Source: Mycobacteroides salmoniphilum (GTDB lineage Bacteria; Actinomycetota; Actinomycetes; Mycobacteriales; Mycobacteriaceae). From it: DNA of 64,000 bases. Position 1 is the first letter of the stretch. Every line of letters begins with the position of its first letter. The notes under the pieces are model-generated. The model saw only the letters and a program-made list of their open reading frames with translations, searched no databases and had not been told where the DNA came from. Positions 47,401 to 57,000 of this stretch are shown here, piece after piece. A program made the position numbers and the translations under genes. The stretch is from contig NZ_CP024633.1 of assembly GCF_004924335.1 (NCBI RefSeq), positions 1,798,001 to 1,862,000 of the forward strand, given 5' to 3'.

Positions 47401-49498
47401 GGACAGGTTGTTACGTGAGCCATCGACGCCGACAGAGCGCCGCATGTGCGCCATCTTCGCTCAGCTCTTCGGTCGTGATCGGGTCGGCGTTGACGACTCC
47501 TTCTTTGAACTCGGCGGGCATTCCTTGCTCGCTGCGCGATTGACCGCGAAAATACGGGCTCAGTTCGGGATCGATCTCACGGTGCGTGTCATCTTCGATT
47601 CGCCGACGCCAGCGGCACTGGCTGAGTGCCTCGTAGCACACTTTTGGTCCGAGTTCGAGATCAAACTTGATGAGTTGGAACTCGATGATTCCTTGGAAGA
47701 GGTGGATATCGCGCCACGTGACGGCCGGCCGGAGTTGGTGAGATTCGATCGGCCGAACAGGATTCCGCTGTCCTACTCGCAGTCGGCCATGTGGTTCGAA
47801 TACCAGATGGAAGGCGCGGGCAACTTCGTCAACATGCCGTTTGTTCTCCAGATTGACGGTCCGCTCGACACCGTGGCGCTCGCGGCAGCCATCAACGACG
47901 TAGTAGCAAGGCAGGAGGCGTTGCGCGTTCGCTTTGGGGTGGATGAGGGTATGCCGTATCAGTGGGTGGAACCCTCGGTGGAGCTGTCCCTGCCGACAGT
48001 CAGCATTCAGCCCGGTGAACTCGATGACACCCTGAACCGGTTGCGGTACCACGCTTTTGATCTACAGAATGAGCCGCCCATCCTGCCGACGTTGTTGACG
48101 CTGGGTGCTCAGCGGCATGTGCTGTGTCTCTTGCTGGATCACATCATCGCCGATCACACCTCACTGGGGGTGATTCTCACCGACCTCATCGAGGCATACC
48201 GGGCGCGGTTGGGCGGCGGTGCTCCCGGTTGGGAACCGATACTTGTGGGATATCTGGATTACGTCCTGTGGCACCGCCAGGCGTTCGCGGCGGGGAGCGA
48301 ATTCGGTGAGACTGAGATGGCGCACTGGCGTGAGCACCTCGCGGGTGTGCCCGATCAGATCTCGGTTGCCCACGATCGCGCGCGTCCGCAGATTCTCGGG
48401 AAGCAAAGCGAAATGCATGAATTCGTTATGTCCGCAGAACGGCGCGCGGCGTTGGTGAAGCTCGCCGAGAGGTCGGCGGTCACAGAGTTCATGGTCTATC
48501 AGGCGGCGCTGGCCGTCGTGCTACACCGGCTTGGCGGAGGCAACGACATCGTGATGGGTAGCCCCATCGCGTGCCGGACTCATCCCGCCGCATCAAATCT
48601 TGTTGGTCTGTTCGCCAACATGGTGGCTCTGCGCAACGACTTCTCTGACGACCCAACACTGCGGACGGTGCTATCACGCAGCCGTGAAACCATTGTGAAT
48701 GCGCAAGCGCACCAAGAACTCCCATTCGAGCGGCTGGTCGAGGCGATCAATCCACGCCGGTCGAGGTCATGGAATGCGGTGTTCCAAACCATGATCAGCT
48801 TCCGGGGTGCGGACTGGTCACTACTCGACTCCGATCTCACGGGGAGCGGCGAAACTTCTGTGCACTCGGTGCAGATGGGTGGGCGAGTCTCGTACGTAGA
48901 TCTGAACGTGGGGCTGATCGTCAATCCCGACGGCGGGATGGATGTGTCACTGGTGGCCAACGCCGACCTCTATGACGCCGCCACGACGCGTCAGATTGCG
49001 CACGCGTTTGAGGCGATATGTGACTCCTTGGCCACCAACCAGGATCAGGCTGTGTCGGCCATTTCCATACTCCCAGATGATGTTATGGAGCGTCTATTGG
49101 CGCCGCCGGCGCCGCCGGCCGAGTCATCCGGCCAACAGATCCCGGCTGGCTCGCCGGAAACTATGCGCGCGCTGATCGAGATCTTGGAGGAGCTCCTCGA
49201 GATCACAGATGTCCAGGCCGACGACAACTTTTTCGCGCTGGGTGGCGACAGCGTCATCTCGATCCAGTGGTCCGCGCGCGCCGTGGAGCGTGGGTTGGCT
49301 CTGACCCCTCAGATGGTGTTTGAGCACATGACGATCAGTGAGCTTGCTGGTGCTGTCGATTGGGTGACGGCTAATCCACCGGACGAAGTTGAGGCCCGGC
49401 CAGAAGAGGCAGAGGTGGACAGTGCGCCGATGAGCGCATCGGGTCTTGACGCCGACGCATTGGCCTCCCTGGCCGCATCGTGGCAGGCACAGTCGTGA
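44447..49498 (+). CDS. mbtE: MbtE-like NRPS: C-A-PCP-C-PCP
   Basis: A 1683-residue NRPS, nearly the exact length I recall for M. tuberculosis MbtE (1682). The first C domain has HHICWDD (178-184). The adenylation domain (about 490-960) has YTSGSTGRPKG and YRTGDLVRR. PCP1 carries LGGHSLL (Ser1026). The second C domain has a variant motif, DHIIADH (1231-1237), and is followed directly by PCP2 (GGDSVIS, Ser1602) without an adenylation domain. It should add lysine to the salicyl-oxazoline from MbtB; the C-PCP tail then probably handles the beta-hydroxyacyl ester step. An ATG at 44480 (MDRRRELLRQRL) is an alternative start. First gene of the plus-strand arm. Confidence 0.9.
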   Translation: MAVVAGDQVSAMDRRRELLRQRLTQSGVTEQAAPSVPRILAGTRRPLSAGQRRMWFVQTKDPADAALNIGVAHQLRGLLDETRLREAFDGVLARHDILRTTYRVGSDGEPYQEFSDQVELPWKTVDLRSVAEDVRDAEIERLARGEFGLAFDLAIDVPLRVTLIRTEEAAWVVLLVVHHICWDDNSWEVFFADLNGQYNSGQAPGVPPQFMVVGLDGEPSSDTGLDFWCDALTPLPEPLELPGTGVRSPSRAAEQRQRPLSHGVAARVEEFARTQSATPFMVFLAAFGVLIRRYTSASDFLVAIPVTERKAAAENAIGYFGNTLLLRAPIDPADTFASYVATVREVCLNAFGHQDVGIDRVVREVNPYRAVGRDGLDELVRLGFSLRRDSSGYGLTGIEATQLELGAVSAQLPLSLAIVADTAGTAVEFEYQTDMLPQWLVDQLLGHFEGLLDIALADPHRRVAMLDPIGAPERRAIMRQSRGVLSAEPAATIVAVLETAGDHAPDAIALISDDVKLSYRELHQRANRLARWLIGQGIGTEDIVALRMTTSVEFIVAMLAVLKSGAGYFPIDPGLPEERIEFLLADARPQMVLGPAECGAAELECAGFTGTNLTDSERLRPLLPGNLAYVIYTSGSTGRPKGVAVAHAAIAEHVVSFTAEWDMTPQDRMLQSTSVSFDASLADILCPLSLGAGLVIPRPNPFSDIGYLADLVQRHGVTVVHMVPSLLGSVLLTAEADQLRGLRHVPVGGEALPGEVADKFATMFDGTLRNHYGPTEAVVCSTHMSVVGPQGNSVVPIGRPNRNVSAYVLDETLSLAPTGVVGELYLGGAQLARGYLSRPALSAQRFVADPFSVGGRLYRTGDLVRRNASGELEFIGRADEQVKVRGYRIELGEIEAAISADPRVCHCVVIVAEDAQVGPMLAAYVVPATVDGAAAEVDLDGLRSRVKEELPAYMVPSTFTVIPGIPLTSSGKLDKRSLPKPDPLVDRLLREPSTPTERRMCAIFAQLFGRDRVGVDDSFFELGGHSLLAARLTAKIRAQFGIDLTVRVIFDSPTPAALAECLVAHFWSEFEIKLDELELDDSLEEVDIAPRDGRPELVRFDRPNRIPLSYSQSAMWFEYQMEGAGNFVNMPFVLQIDGPLDTVALAAAINDVVARQEALRVRFGVDEGMPYQWVEPSVELSLPTVSIQPGELDDTLNRLRYHAFDLQNEPPILPTLLTLGAQRHVLCLLLDHIIADHTSLGVILTDLIEAYRARLGGGAPGWEPILVGYLDYVLWHRQAFAAGSEFGETEMAHWREHLAGVPDQISVAHDRARPQILGKQSEMHEFVMSAERRAALVKLAERSAVTEFMVYQAALAVVLHRLGGGNDIVMGSPIACRTHPAASNLVGLFANMVALRNDFSDDPTLRTVLSRSRETIVNAQAHQELPFERLVEAINPRRSRSWNAVFQTMISFRGADWSLLDSDLTGSGETSVHSVQMGGRVSYVDLNVGLIVNPDGGMDVSLVANADLYDAATTRQIAHAFEAICDSLATNQDQAVSAISILPDDVMERLLAPPAPPAESSGQQIPAGSPETMRALIEILEELLEITDVQADDNFFALGGDSVISIQWSARAVERGLALTPQMVFEHMTISELAGAVDWVTANPPDEVEARPEEAEVDSAPMSASGLDADALASLAASWQAQS

Positions 49499-52400
49499 CG
49501 GGCGTGGGCCAGGTGGCGCCGAAGATTGAGGATGTGCTGGCGTTAAGCCCTTTGCAGGAAGGCTTTTTCGCCCTCGCTCAATTGGCCGACGAGAGTGTGG
49601 ACCTGTACTCCATGCAGTTCGTGGTCGACATCGAAGGCGCCTTGGATGTCGACTTGCTGCACCGCAGTGCGCAGGCGATGCTTACCCGGTATCCGAATCT
49701 ACGCGCATCGTTTTGGGATCAAGGGGTGCCGAAACCAGTTCAGATCGTGCCGGTCCATGCTGAACTTCCCTGGGAAGAGCTCAGCGCCCGGCCGGCGGAC
49801 TTGGACGCCATCGCACGCCAGGAACGGCTTCGTCCGTTTGATCTCAGCAAGGGGCCTGCGGTCCGCAGCGTGGTGGTGTCGGTGCTCGGCGAGTCGCGTC
49901 ACCGTTTGATCGTGACGGCCCATCACATTCTGATGGACGGTTGGTCATTCGGCGTCTACTTCTCCGAACTGTTAGCCGCCTATCAGGCCGGTGGCTCCAT
50001 CGACGGATTGCCGGCCGTCCGCTCCTACCGTGATTACATCGCGTGGCTCGCGACACAGGACACCACGGCGGCCGCCGCACAATGGGCCACGTACCTGGAC
50101 AAGGCCTCCGGGCCGCTGATGCTCGCCAACGGCGGCGTGTCGGCACACGATGGTGTGCCAGAGAAGCACCGGTTCGAGCTATCGCCGCAGGAGACGTCGG
50201 CCTTGCGAAAGTGGGCTGGCAGTAACGGATTTACGCTGAACACTGCTGTCATGTTCGCGTGGTCGCTGGTGCTGGGGCGGTTAAGCGACCGTCGCGACGT
50301 GGTGTTCGGCACCATTGTCTCTGGAAGGCCCGCGCATCTGGCGGGAGTGGAGAAGATGGTCGGTCTGTTCATCAACGCCGTCCCGGTGGTTCACGTCGTA
50401 GACCCTGCAGTCTCCGTTGTGGAGCAATGTGGCCGATTGCAACGGGAGACGTCGGCCATGCGCGATGTCGGGTACTTGAGCTTGTCGGCTTTGCAGCGCG
50501 CCCAAGGTGGGGCGGCGCTATTCGACACCATGTTCGTGTTTGAGAATGCTCCGCTTGACGACGCGGTTAATGAGGTCGTGACTGCCGACGGTGTGCGATT
50601 CCGGCCGGTGGAGGGGGAGAGTCTGGCGCACTACCCGTTGACGGTGGTGTCGCATATGTACGGTGAGTCACTCTTAGTGGTGATTGAAGCTATTGCCGAA
50701 GCGCTGCCGTACTTTTCGGCTGAGGATATCGGGGAGCGCCTAGTCTCCGTGCTGCGTCAGCTACCGAACATCGGAACCCGGACCGCCGGCAGCATTGACG
50801 TCCTTACTCCACGGGAACGAGCCCATGTTGGCGCTGTGTACCGCGATTTCACTGAATTGCCACAGTCGGTCTGGGAGCTATTCGAGCATCAAGTCAGTCG
50901 GGAGCCCTCGGCGACCGCTCTGACCGCAGAGGCCGGGCAAGGGCTCACCTACGCACAGTTGCACGAGCGGGCCTGCCGTCTGGCCGCTGAGCTGGCCGAG
51001 CACGGTGTGGGTCCGGAAGTGTCAGTGGCACTGCTCCTTCCGCGTTCGGTTGATTCAATCATCGCCGTCCTCGCGGTGCTGGCAGCAGGTGGCGCTTACG
51101 TCCCGGTAGATATTTCATTGCCCGCTGCCCGTATCGAATCGATTATCCAACAGTCGAACCCGGCGGTTGTCATCACCAATTTGGGATGTCAGGAAAAAGT
51201 GCAGTTCGCCTGTCGGGCGGTTGTGCTCGATGATCCTGTCGCCGTGGAGCGAGTTTCCATGCGGCGCGCGATCGCCCCCAATGTCCGTCGACATCGGGAT
51301 CAAATTGCCTACATGATCTTCACGTCAGGTTCCACCGGCGTGCCGAAGGGGGTTATCGGGACTCATCGTGCGCTGCTGAGCTACTTCGCCGACCACCGCG
51401 ACCGGGTGTACGGCCCGGCGACCGCTCGTCTGGGCCGCCGCCTGCGAATCGCGCACGCGTGGTCACTGAGTTTCGATGCTTCCTGGCAGCCGATGATGGG
51501 CCTGTTCGATGGCCACGCGGTGCACCTTTTCGGAGCGGAGGAGATGCGGGATGCGCGCCGCTTGGTGCAAGGCATGCTCGATCACGACGTCGACATGATC
51601 GACACCACGCCGTCCATGCTGGCACAGCTGTCTTCGGCAGGACTTCTCGACCGTTCAATCCCGGTGCTCGCGCTCGGCGGTGAGGCAATTGATACGGCGC
51701 TGTGGAACCGGTTGAGAGCACTGGCTGGCACTGATGTCTATAACTGCTACGGGCCCACCGAAACAACAGTTGAAGCAGTGGTGGCAGAAGTGAAGAATTT
51801 CTTATCGCCGACTATCGGGACACCGAACAAGGGTATGGCCGGCTATGTCCTTGATTCGGCGCTACGTCCGCTGCCAGACGGCGCGGTCGGTGAGCTGTAT
51901 CTGGCGGGACCACAGCTTGCGCGGGGCTACGCGGGTAAGCCTGCATTGACCGCCGGCGCCTTCGTGGCTGACCCCTTGCAGCCTGGACATCGGATGTACC
52001 GAACGGGCGATCTGGTGCGGCGGCTGCCGCACGGTGGATTCGCCTATCTGGGCCGTGCCGATAGTCAGGTGAAGATCCGTGGGTATCGCGTGGAGGTTGG
52101 CGAGATCGAATCGGCGCTGCGCTGCCTGCCGGGTGTGGAGACCGCCGCGGTGAGTGTGGTGCGTCGCGCGGGAGGCGCCAGCCTCGTTGGTTTTGTTGTG
52201 CACCAACACGATACGTTTGAGCCCGAGCGTGCGATGCTCGCGCTCGCGGATCGCCTGCCCTCCTACATGCTTCCTGCTCGCCTCGTCGTGTTGTCTCAAC
52301 TGCCCGTTACGGTGAACGGCAAACTGGATGCCGATGTTATTGACCGGCTGGCCGCTGATGCACTGGCAGGCGCCGCGGGGGACGGTGAATCGGCTCCGCC

Positions 52401-54033
52401 GACAACCGTCACTGAGCACACGCTGAGCGAGTGCTTCGCCGAGCTATTTGACGGCACGCCACCGGGTATCGACGCCGACTTCTTCTCGCTCGGCGTGGAC
52501 AGCATCGTGGCGATTTCACTGGTCAACAAGGCTCGCAAGCGTGAGGTGCCGATTACCCCACGCATGGTGCTCGCTGCCCCCACGATCCGCCAGCTGGCCG
52601 CTCTTGTTGATTCCCGCGGGCGCCTGGAATCGATTGCGGGGAAGGCCGATTATGGGCCTGTACCACCGCTGCCAATTGTTTCATGGCTACATGAGAGCGG
52701 GGAGTACCGCCGGTTTGCCCTATCGGTGTTGGTGCGTCTTCCGGACGGCATCGACCGAGAGTCAATAGCACAGGTTTTGCAGCCGATACTGGACGGGCAC
52801 GACATGCTGCGGTCGCTATTGGTTGACACCCCGGAGGGCCCACGTATCGTGACGCGCGAGCCCGGGGTAGTGCGCGCCGACAGCGTTATCACGCGTGTGG
52901 AGCTGCCTGCGGACGAGCAGGCCGTGACTCTCGCGGTGACGGCGGCTGCACGCGCTGCGCTCGACGACTTGGACCCCTACTCGGGCTCCATGTTCCGGGC
53001 GGTGTGGCTTGTCACTCCGGGCATGGATGATGCGCTACTGCTATGCGCTCACCACCTTGCCGTTGATGTCGTTTCCTGGCATATCCTGCTTGCCAATCTT
53101 GCCGACGCGTGGCGTACTGCCCAAGCGGGCGGAGTTCCAAAGGCTCCGGTGGAATTCACGTCGTACCGCCATTGGAGCCAGTTGATGGCCGAGCGCGCGG
53201 CTGGCGATGAGGTTCAGGAGCAATATGGTTACTGGGCAGCGCAAGTCGCGGGTACGGACCCTGCTTTGGGCTCGCGGCATCCGGATCGCGACTGCGACAC
53301 CTGGGCGACCTTGCGAAACATGATGGTGACCACGCCCGTGGATATCACCGCGCGCCTGCTTGCCGCGATGGGGAAGAACGACGGTGTGTACGGATTCCTG
53401 ATTGCCGCGCTGGCCGTGACCGTGGCGAGCTGGAGAATTGAGCGTGGCCAGGACGCCGGTGCGGGCACGTTGATCGCTGTCGAAAGACACGGCCGAATGG
53501 ACGATGAGTTGGAAGCTGACACCACGGGCACGGTTGGTTGGTTCACCTCAATGTTCCCCGCTCGCGTTGGCGCCGGGAGCCTGGGGGTCGGCGTCGGCGA
53601 GGCGGAACGCGACTATGACGCGGCGCGGGCCGTGCTGGCTAGCGTTGCGCAGCACCTCGCGGAGATTCCCAACCAGGGAATGGATTACGGCCTGTTGCGC
53701 TATGCAGATGGGCGTGGTGTTCTCAGTGACGCGCCTGACCCTCAGATTCAGTTCAACTATTTGGGGCGTATGGACAGGAGCGGCATCACCGACGAAGCGT
53801 GGTCCCTGGTGACTGACGTGCGGCATCTCGCGTTGCCCGCCGATTCCGAACCGAACCTCGCATTGCGATTTGCGACCAATATCTCTGTTGCGGTGATGTC
53901 GACGCCGGAGGGTCCGCAGTTACTTGCAAATTGGCAGTGGAGCTCGGCACTTTTCACGCAGAACGACGCTGATCGGCTAGCGGAGCTATGGCAACGCAGC
54001 GTCGCTGCGCTCGCGGTCGCGGCTGAGCTATAG
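49495..54033 (+). CDS. mbtF: MbtF-like NRPS: C-A-PCP-E
   Basis: A terminal NRPS module of about 1512 residues. The C domain has TAHHILMDGWSFG. The adenylation domain has FTSGSTGVPKG, NCYGPTETT and YRTGDLVRR. The PCP carries LGVDSIV (Ser about 1003), the variant typical before E domains. The last domain has HHLAVDVVSWH, ERHGR and TVGWFTSMFPARV, the hallmarks of an epimerisation domain. In mycobactin synthesis MbtF adds the second lysine, which cyclises to the caprolactam. I prefer the GTG at 49495, which overlaps the mbtE stop (GTGA); a GTG at 49480 is in frame. No thioesterase domain is present. Confidence 0.9.
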   Translation: MTGVGQVAPKIEDVLALSPLQEGFFALAQLADESVDLYSMQFVVDIEGALDVDLLHRSAQAMLTRYPNLRASFWDQGVPKPVQIVPVHAELPWEELSARPADLDAIARQERLRPFDLSKGPAVRSVVVSVLGESRHRLIVTAHHILMDGWSFGVYFSELLAAYQAGGSIDGLPAVRSYRDYIAWLATQDTTAAAAQWATYLDKASGPLMLANGGVSAHDGVPEKHRFELSPQETSALRKWAGSNGFTLNTAVMFAWSLVLGRLSDRRDVVFGTIVSGRPAHLAGVEKMVGLFINAVPVVHVVDPAVSVVEQCGRLQRETSAMRDVGYLSLSALQRAQGGAALFDTMFVFENAPLDDAVNEVVTADGVRFRPVEGESLAHYPLTVVSHMYGESLLVVIEAIAEALPYFSAEDIGERLVSVLRQLPNIGTRTAGSIDVLTPRERAHVGAVYRDFTELPQSVWELFEHQVSREPSATALTAEAGQGLTYAQLHERACRLAAELAEHGVGPEVSVALLLPRSVDSIIAVLAVLAAGGAYVPVDISLPAARIESIIQQSNPAVVITNLGCQEKVQFACRAVVLDDPVAVERVSMRRAIAPNVRRHRDQIAYMIFTSGSTGVPKGVIGTHRALLSYFADHRDRVYGPATARLGRRLRIAHAWSLSFDASWQPMMGLFDGHAVHLFGAEEMRDARRLVQGMLDHDVDMIDTTPSMLAQLSSAGLLDRSIPVLALGGEAIDTALWNRLRALAGTDVYNCYGPTETTVEAVVAEVKNFLSPTIGTPNKGMAGYVLDSALRPLPDGAVGELYLAGPQLARGYAGKPALTAGAFVADPLQPGHRMYRTGDLVRRLPHGGFAYLGRADSQVKIRGYRVEVGEIESALRCLPGVETAAVSVVRRAGGASLVGFVVHQHDTFEPERAMLALADRLPSYMLPARLVVLSQLPVTVNGKLDADVIDRLAADALAGAAGDGESAPPTTVTEHTLSECFAELFDGTPPGIDADFFSLGVDSIVAISLVNKARKREVPITPRMVLAAPTIRQLAALVDSRGRLESIAGKADYGPVPPLPIVSWLHESGEYRRFALSVLVRLPDGIDRESIAQVLQPILDGHDMLRSLLVDTPEGPRIVTREPGVVRADSVITRVELPADEQAVTLAVTAAARAALDDLDPYSGSMFRAVWLVTPGMDDALLLCAHHLAVDVVSWHILLANLADAWRTAQAGGVPKAPVEFTSYRHWSQLMAERAAGDEVQEQYGYWAAQVAGTDPALGSRHPDRDCDTWATLRNMMVTTPVDITARLLAAMGKNDGVYGFLIAALAVTVASWRIERGQDAGAGTLIAVERHGRMDDELEADTTGTVGWFTSMFPARVGAGSLGVGVGEAERDYDAARAVLASVAQHLAEIPNQGMDYGLLRYADGRGVLSDAPDPQIQFNYLGRMDRSGITDEAWSLVTDVRHLALPADSEPNLALRFATNISVAVMSTPEGPQLLANWQWSSALFTQNDADRLAELWQRSVAALAVAAEL

Positions 54034-54046
54034 CAAGGACGACAAC

Positions 54047-57000
54047 ATGGATATCAGCAGGGATGAGATCAGGTCGACGATTGCCGAGCTCGTCGGGCTT
54101 ATGCCCGCGGAGATCTCGGATGCAGATGACCTCATTATGTTGGGGCTCGACTCGATCCGGATGATGACGCTGGCAGGCGGCTGGCGTAAGCGCGGTAGTG
54201 GTATCACCTTCGCGCAGCTAGCTGCATCCCCCTCGGTCGCATCGTGGCATGAGTTGCTCGATGGTGGAGAAACAGGGCCCACCGTCGAGGCCGTCCAGCC
54301 TGGACTGGCCGTGTCTGACGTGGAAGAAGCCCCTTTCCCATTGGCCACGATGCAGCACGCGTACTGGATCGGCCGTTCGGAGGATCAGGAGCTCGGTGGC
54401 GTCGCGGCGCACCTGTACGTCGAGTTCGATGGTGGAGCAATCGATGCCGAGCGGCTACGGCTGGCGGTCGACCGGCTTGTGGCGGCACACCCCATGCTGC
54501 GCACCAGGTTTCTGCCCGACGGCACCCAACAGACCTTGTCCATCCCGGGGCGCGATGTGTTCAGTGTGGTGGACCTGCGTGGACATGCGGGTGCGGAGGT
54601 TGAGGCGGCACTGACCGAGCTCCGTGAGCGCAAGACGCATCAGCGCCTGGCGATCGAGGACGGTCAGGTGCTCGACGTCACGCTGACCTTGCGCGACGAG
54701 ACGAGTAGCCGGCTGCATCTGGACGTGGACATGCTGGCCGGGGATGCGATGAGCTACCGGGTGCTGGTGTCCGATCTGGCTGATCTGTATCACGGTGCCG
54801 CACAACCGGAATTGGGATACACCTACCGGCGGTATCGCACCGAGGAGCGCGGCGATGAGCCGGCGCGTGAACGTGATCGTCAATGGTGGAGCGAGCGGTT
54901 GGAGGACCTGCCGGGTGCGCCGGAGCTGCCCACCGTGCCGGTGAGTGAACGAACCGAACCACATCGCACCGTCCGATACGACTACTGGCTTGAACCGCGG
55001 GCCAAGCAGCAGCTGCTGGCTGCCGCACATCAGCGCGGAATCACCCCCGCGATGGCGATGGCCGCGGTCTTCGCCGAAACCATCGGCGGGTGGTCCGCGC
55101 AAAGTCGCTTCCTGCTGAATGTCCCTTTGTTCCATCGTGAATCGGTGCACCCTGATATCGACCGGGTGATCGGTGATTTCACCTCCTCGATCATGCTCGA
55201 CGTCGATCTGACCGACCAGATGTCGGTGGCCGACCGGGCCCGCGCCCTGCAACGCAGCATGTACGAGAGCGGGGCGCATTCGGCGTATCCGGGGCTCAAT
55301 GTGCTCCGTGACCTAGGCAGGCACCGCGGTGAGCCGGTATTGGCGCCGGTTGTGTACACCAGCGCGCTGAATCTGGGGGAGCTGTTCGCTACGTCGGTGA
55401 TCGAGACCTTTGGCGAACCGGTCTGGATCATTTCCCAAGGGCCGCAGGTGCTGTTGGATGCGCAGGTCACTGAGGTACGAGGCGGCCTGCTGCTCAACTG
55501 GGACGTGCGTGAATCGGCTTTCCCGGACGGCATGGTCGACACCATGTTCGCGCGCTACACCGATGCGGTGGCCGCGCTCTGCGCCGGTGACGACGGCTGG
55601 AATGCCGATGCCGCCGTGCGGCTTCCGGCCTCGCAGGCCGAGGTCAGACGAACCGTCAATGCGACCGGCGGCCCGGTCACCGGCCGGCGCCTGCATGAAG
55701 GCTTCTTCGATTTCGCGAAGACGCACCCCGGCGCATCCGCGGTGGTGTGGGGCTTCGGTGACGAGGACGGGGTATGGACTTACGGCGACCTGGCCGCACA
55801 GGCCTTGGCCGTGGCCGGTGCGCTGCGCGCAGGTGGCGTTCAGCCCGGCGATGCGGTCGCGGTGCAGCTGCCCAAGGGGCGCGATCAGATTCTGGCCGTG
55901 CTCGGTGTGCTCGCGGCGGGCGCCGTGTACGTACCCATCGGGTTCGATCAGCCGGCACAGCGCCGTGCCGCGATTCTTGAAACCGGCGGAATTACACTGG
56001 CTTTGACGGCACCGACCGCAGCTGGTTCCGATATGCCCATCGACCAGCTGCCAGTCGACGCGGCCCGCCAGTACCAGGAACCTCTTGAGGCCCCGGTGCT
56101 GCCCGACGCTTCACAGATCGCCTACGTTCTTTTCACATCCGGGTCTACCGGTACGCCGAAGGGCGTTGACGTCTCACACGCGGCCGCGATGAACACCATC
56201 GACGCGTTGAACGATGAGTTCGGGGTCGTCTCCTCCGACCGTGCGCTCGGGTTGTCGGCGCTCGAGTTCGACCTGTCGGTGTACGACATCTTTGGCATGT
56301 TCTCGGTGGGTGCCGCGGTCGTTGCCGTCGATGCCGCCCAGCGTGCCGAGGCGACCACCTGGGTGGAGTTACTACGGCGCCATCGAGTTTCGATAATCAA
56401 TTGCGTGCCCGGCCTGCTGGACATGATCTTGGAGATCGGCGGCAGCGAGCTAGGCGATTCGTTGCGTGCGGTCATCCTCGGTGGTGACTGGGTGAGTGCG
56501 GACCTGGCGCGCAGGCTCGCGGCTCAGGTCCGAGGCTGCCGCTTCACCGGCCTCGGTGGGGCGACCGAGGCTGCTATCCACAGCACGATTTGCGAGGTGG
56601 TGGGCGACCCGCCCGAGCGCTGGGCGACGGTTCCTTTCGGCGTGCCACTGCGCAATGTGCGGTGCCGGGTCGTCTCGCAGGCCGGTCGCGACTGCCTCGA
56701 CTGGGTGCCGGGTGAGCTATGGATTGGTGGCGACAGTGTCGCGGCCGGATACCGCAACGACCCCGAGCGCACCGCGCAGCGATTCGTCGAGTACGACGGG
56801 TTGCGCTGGTATCGAACGGGCGATATGGCGCGATACTGGCCCGACGGAACCGTTGAATTCCTGGGCCGCGCCGACCATCAGGTGAAAATCCGGGGCTACC
56901 GGGTGGAACTGGGCGAGGTCGAAAGCGCGCTGCGTCTCGTGCCGGGTGTGCGTCACGCGGTCGCCGCCATTGTCGGCGGTGATGCACCGAATCTTGTTGC

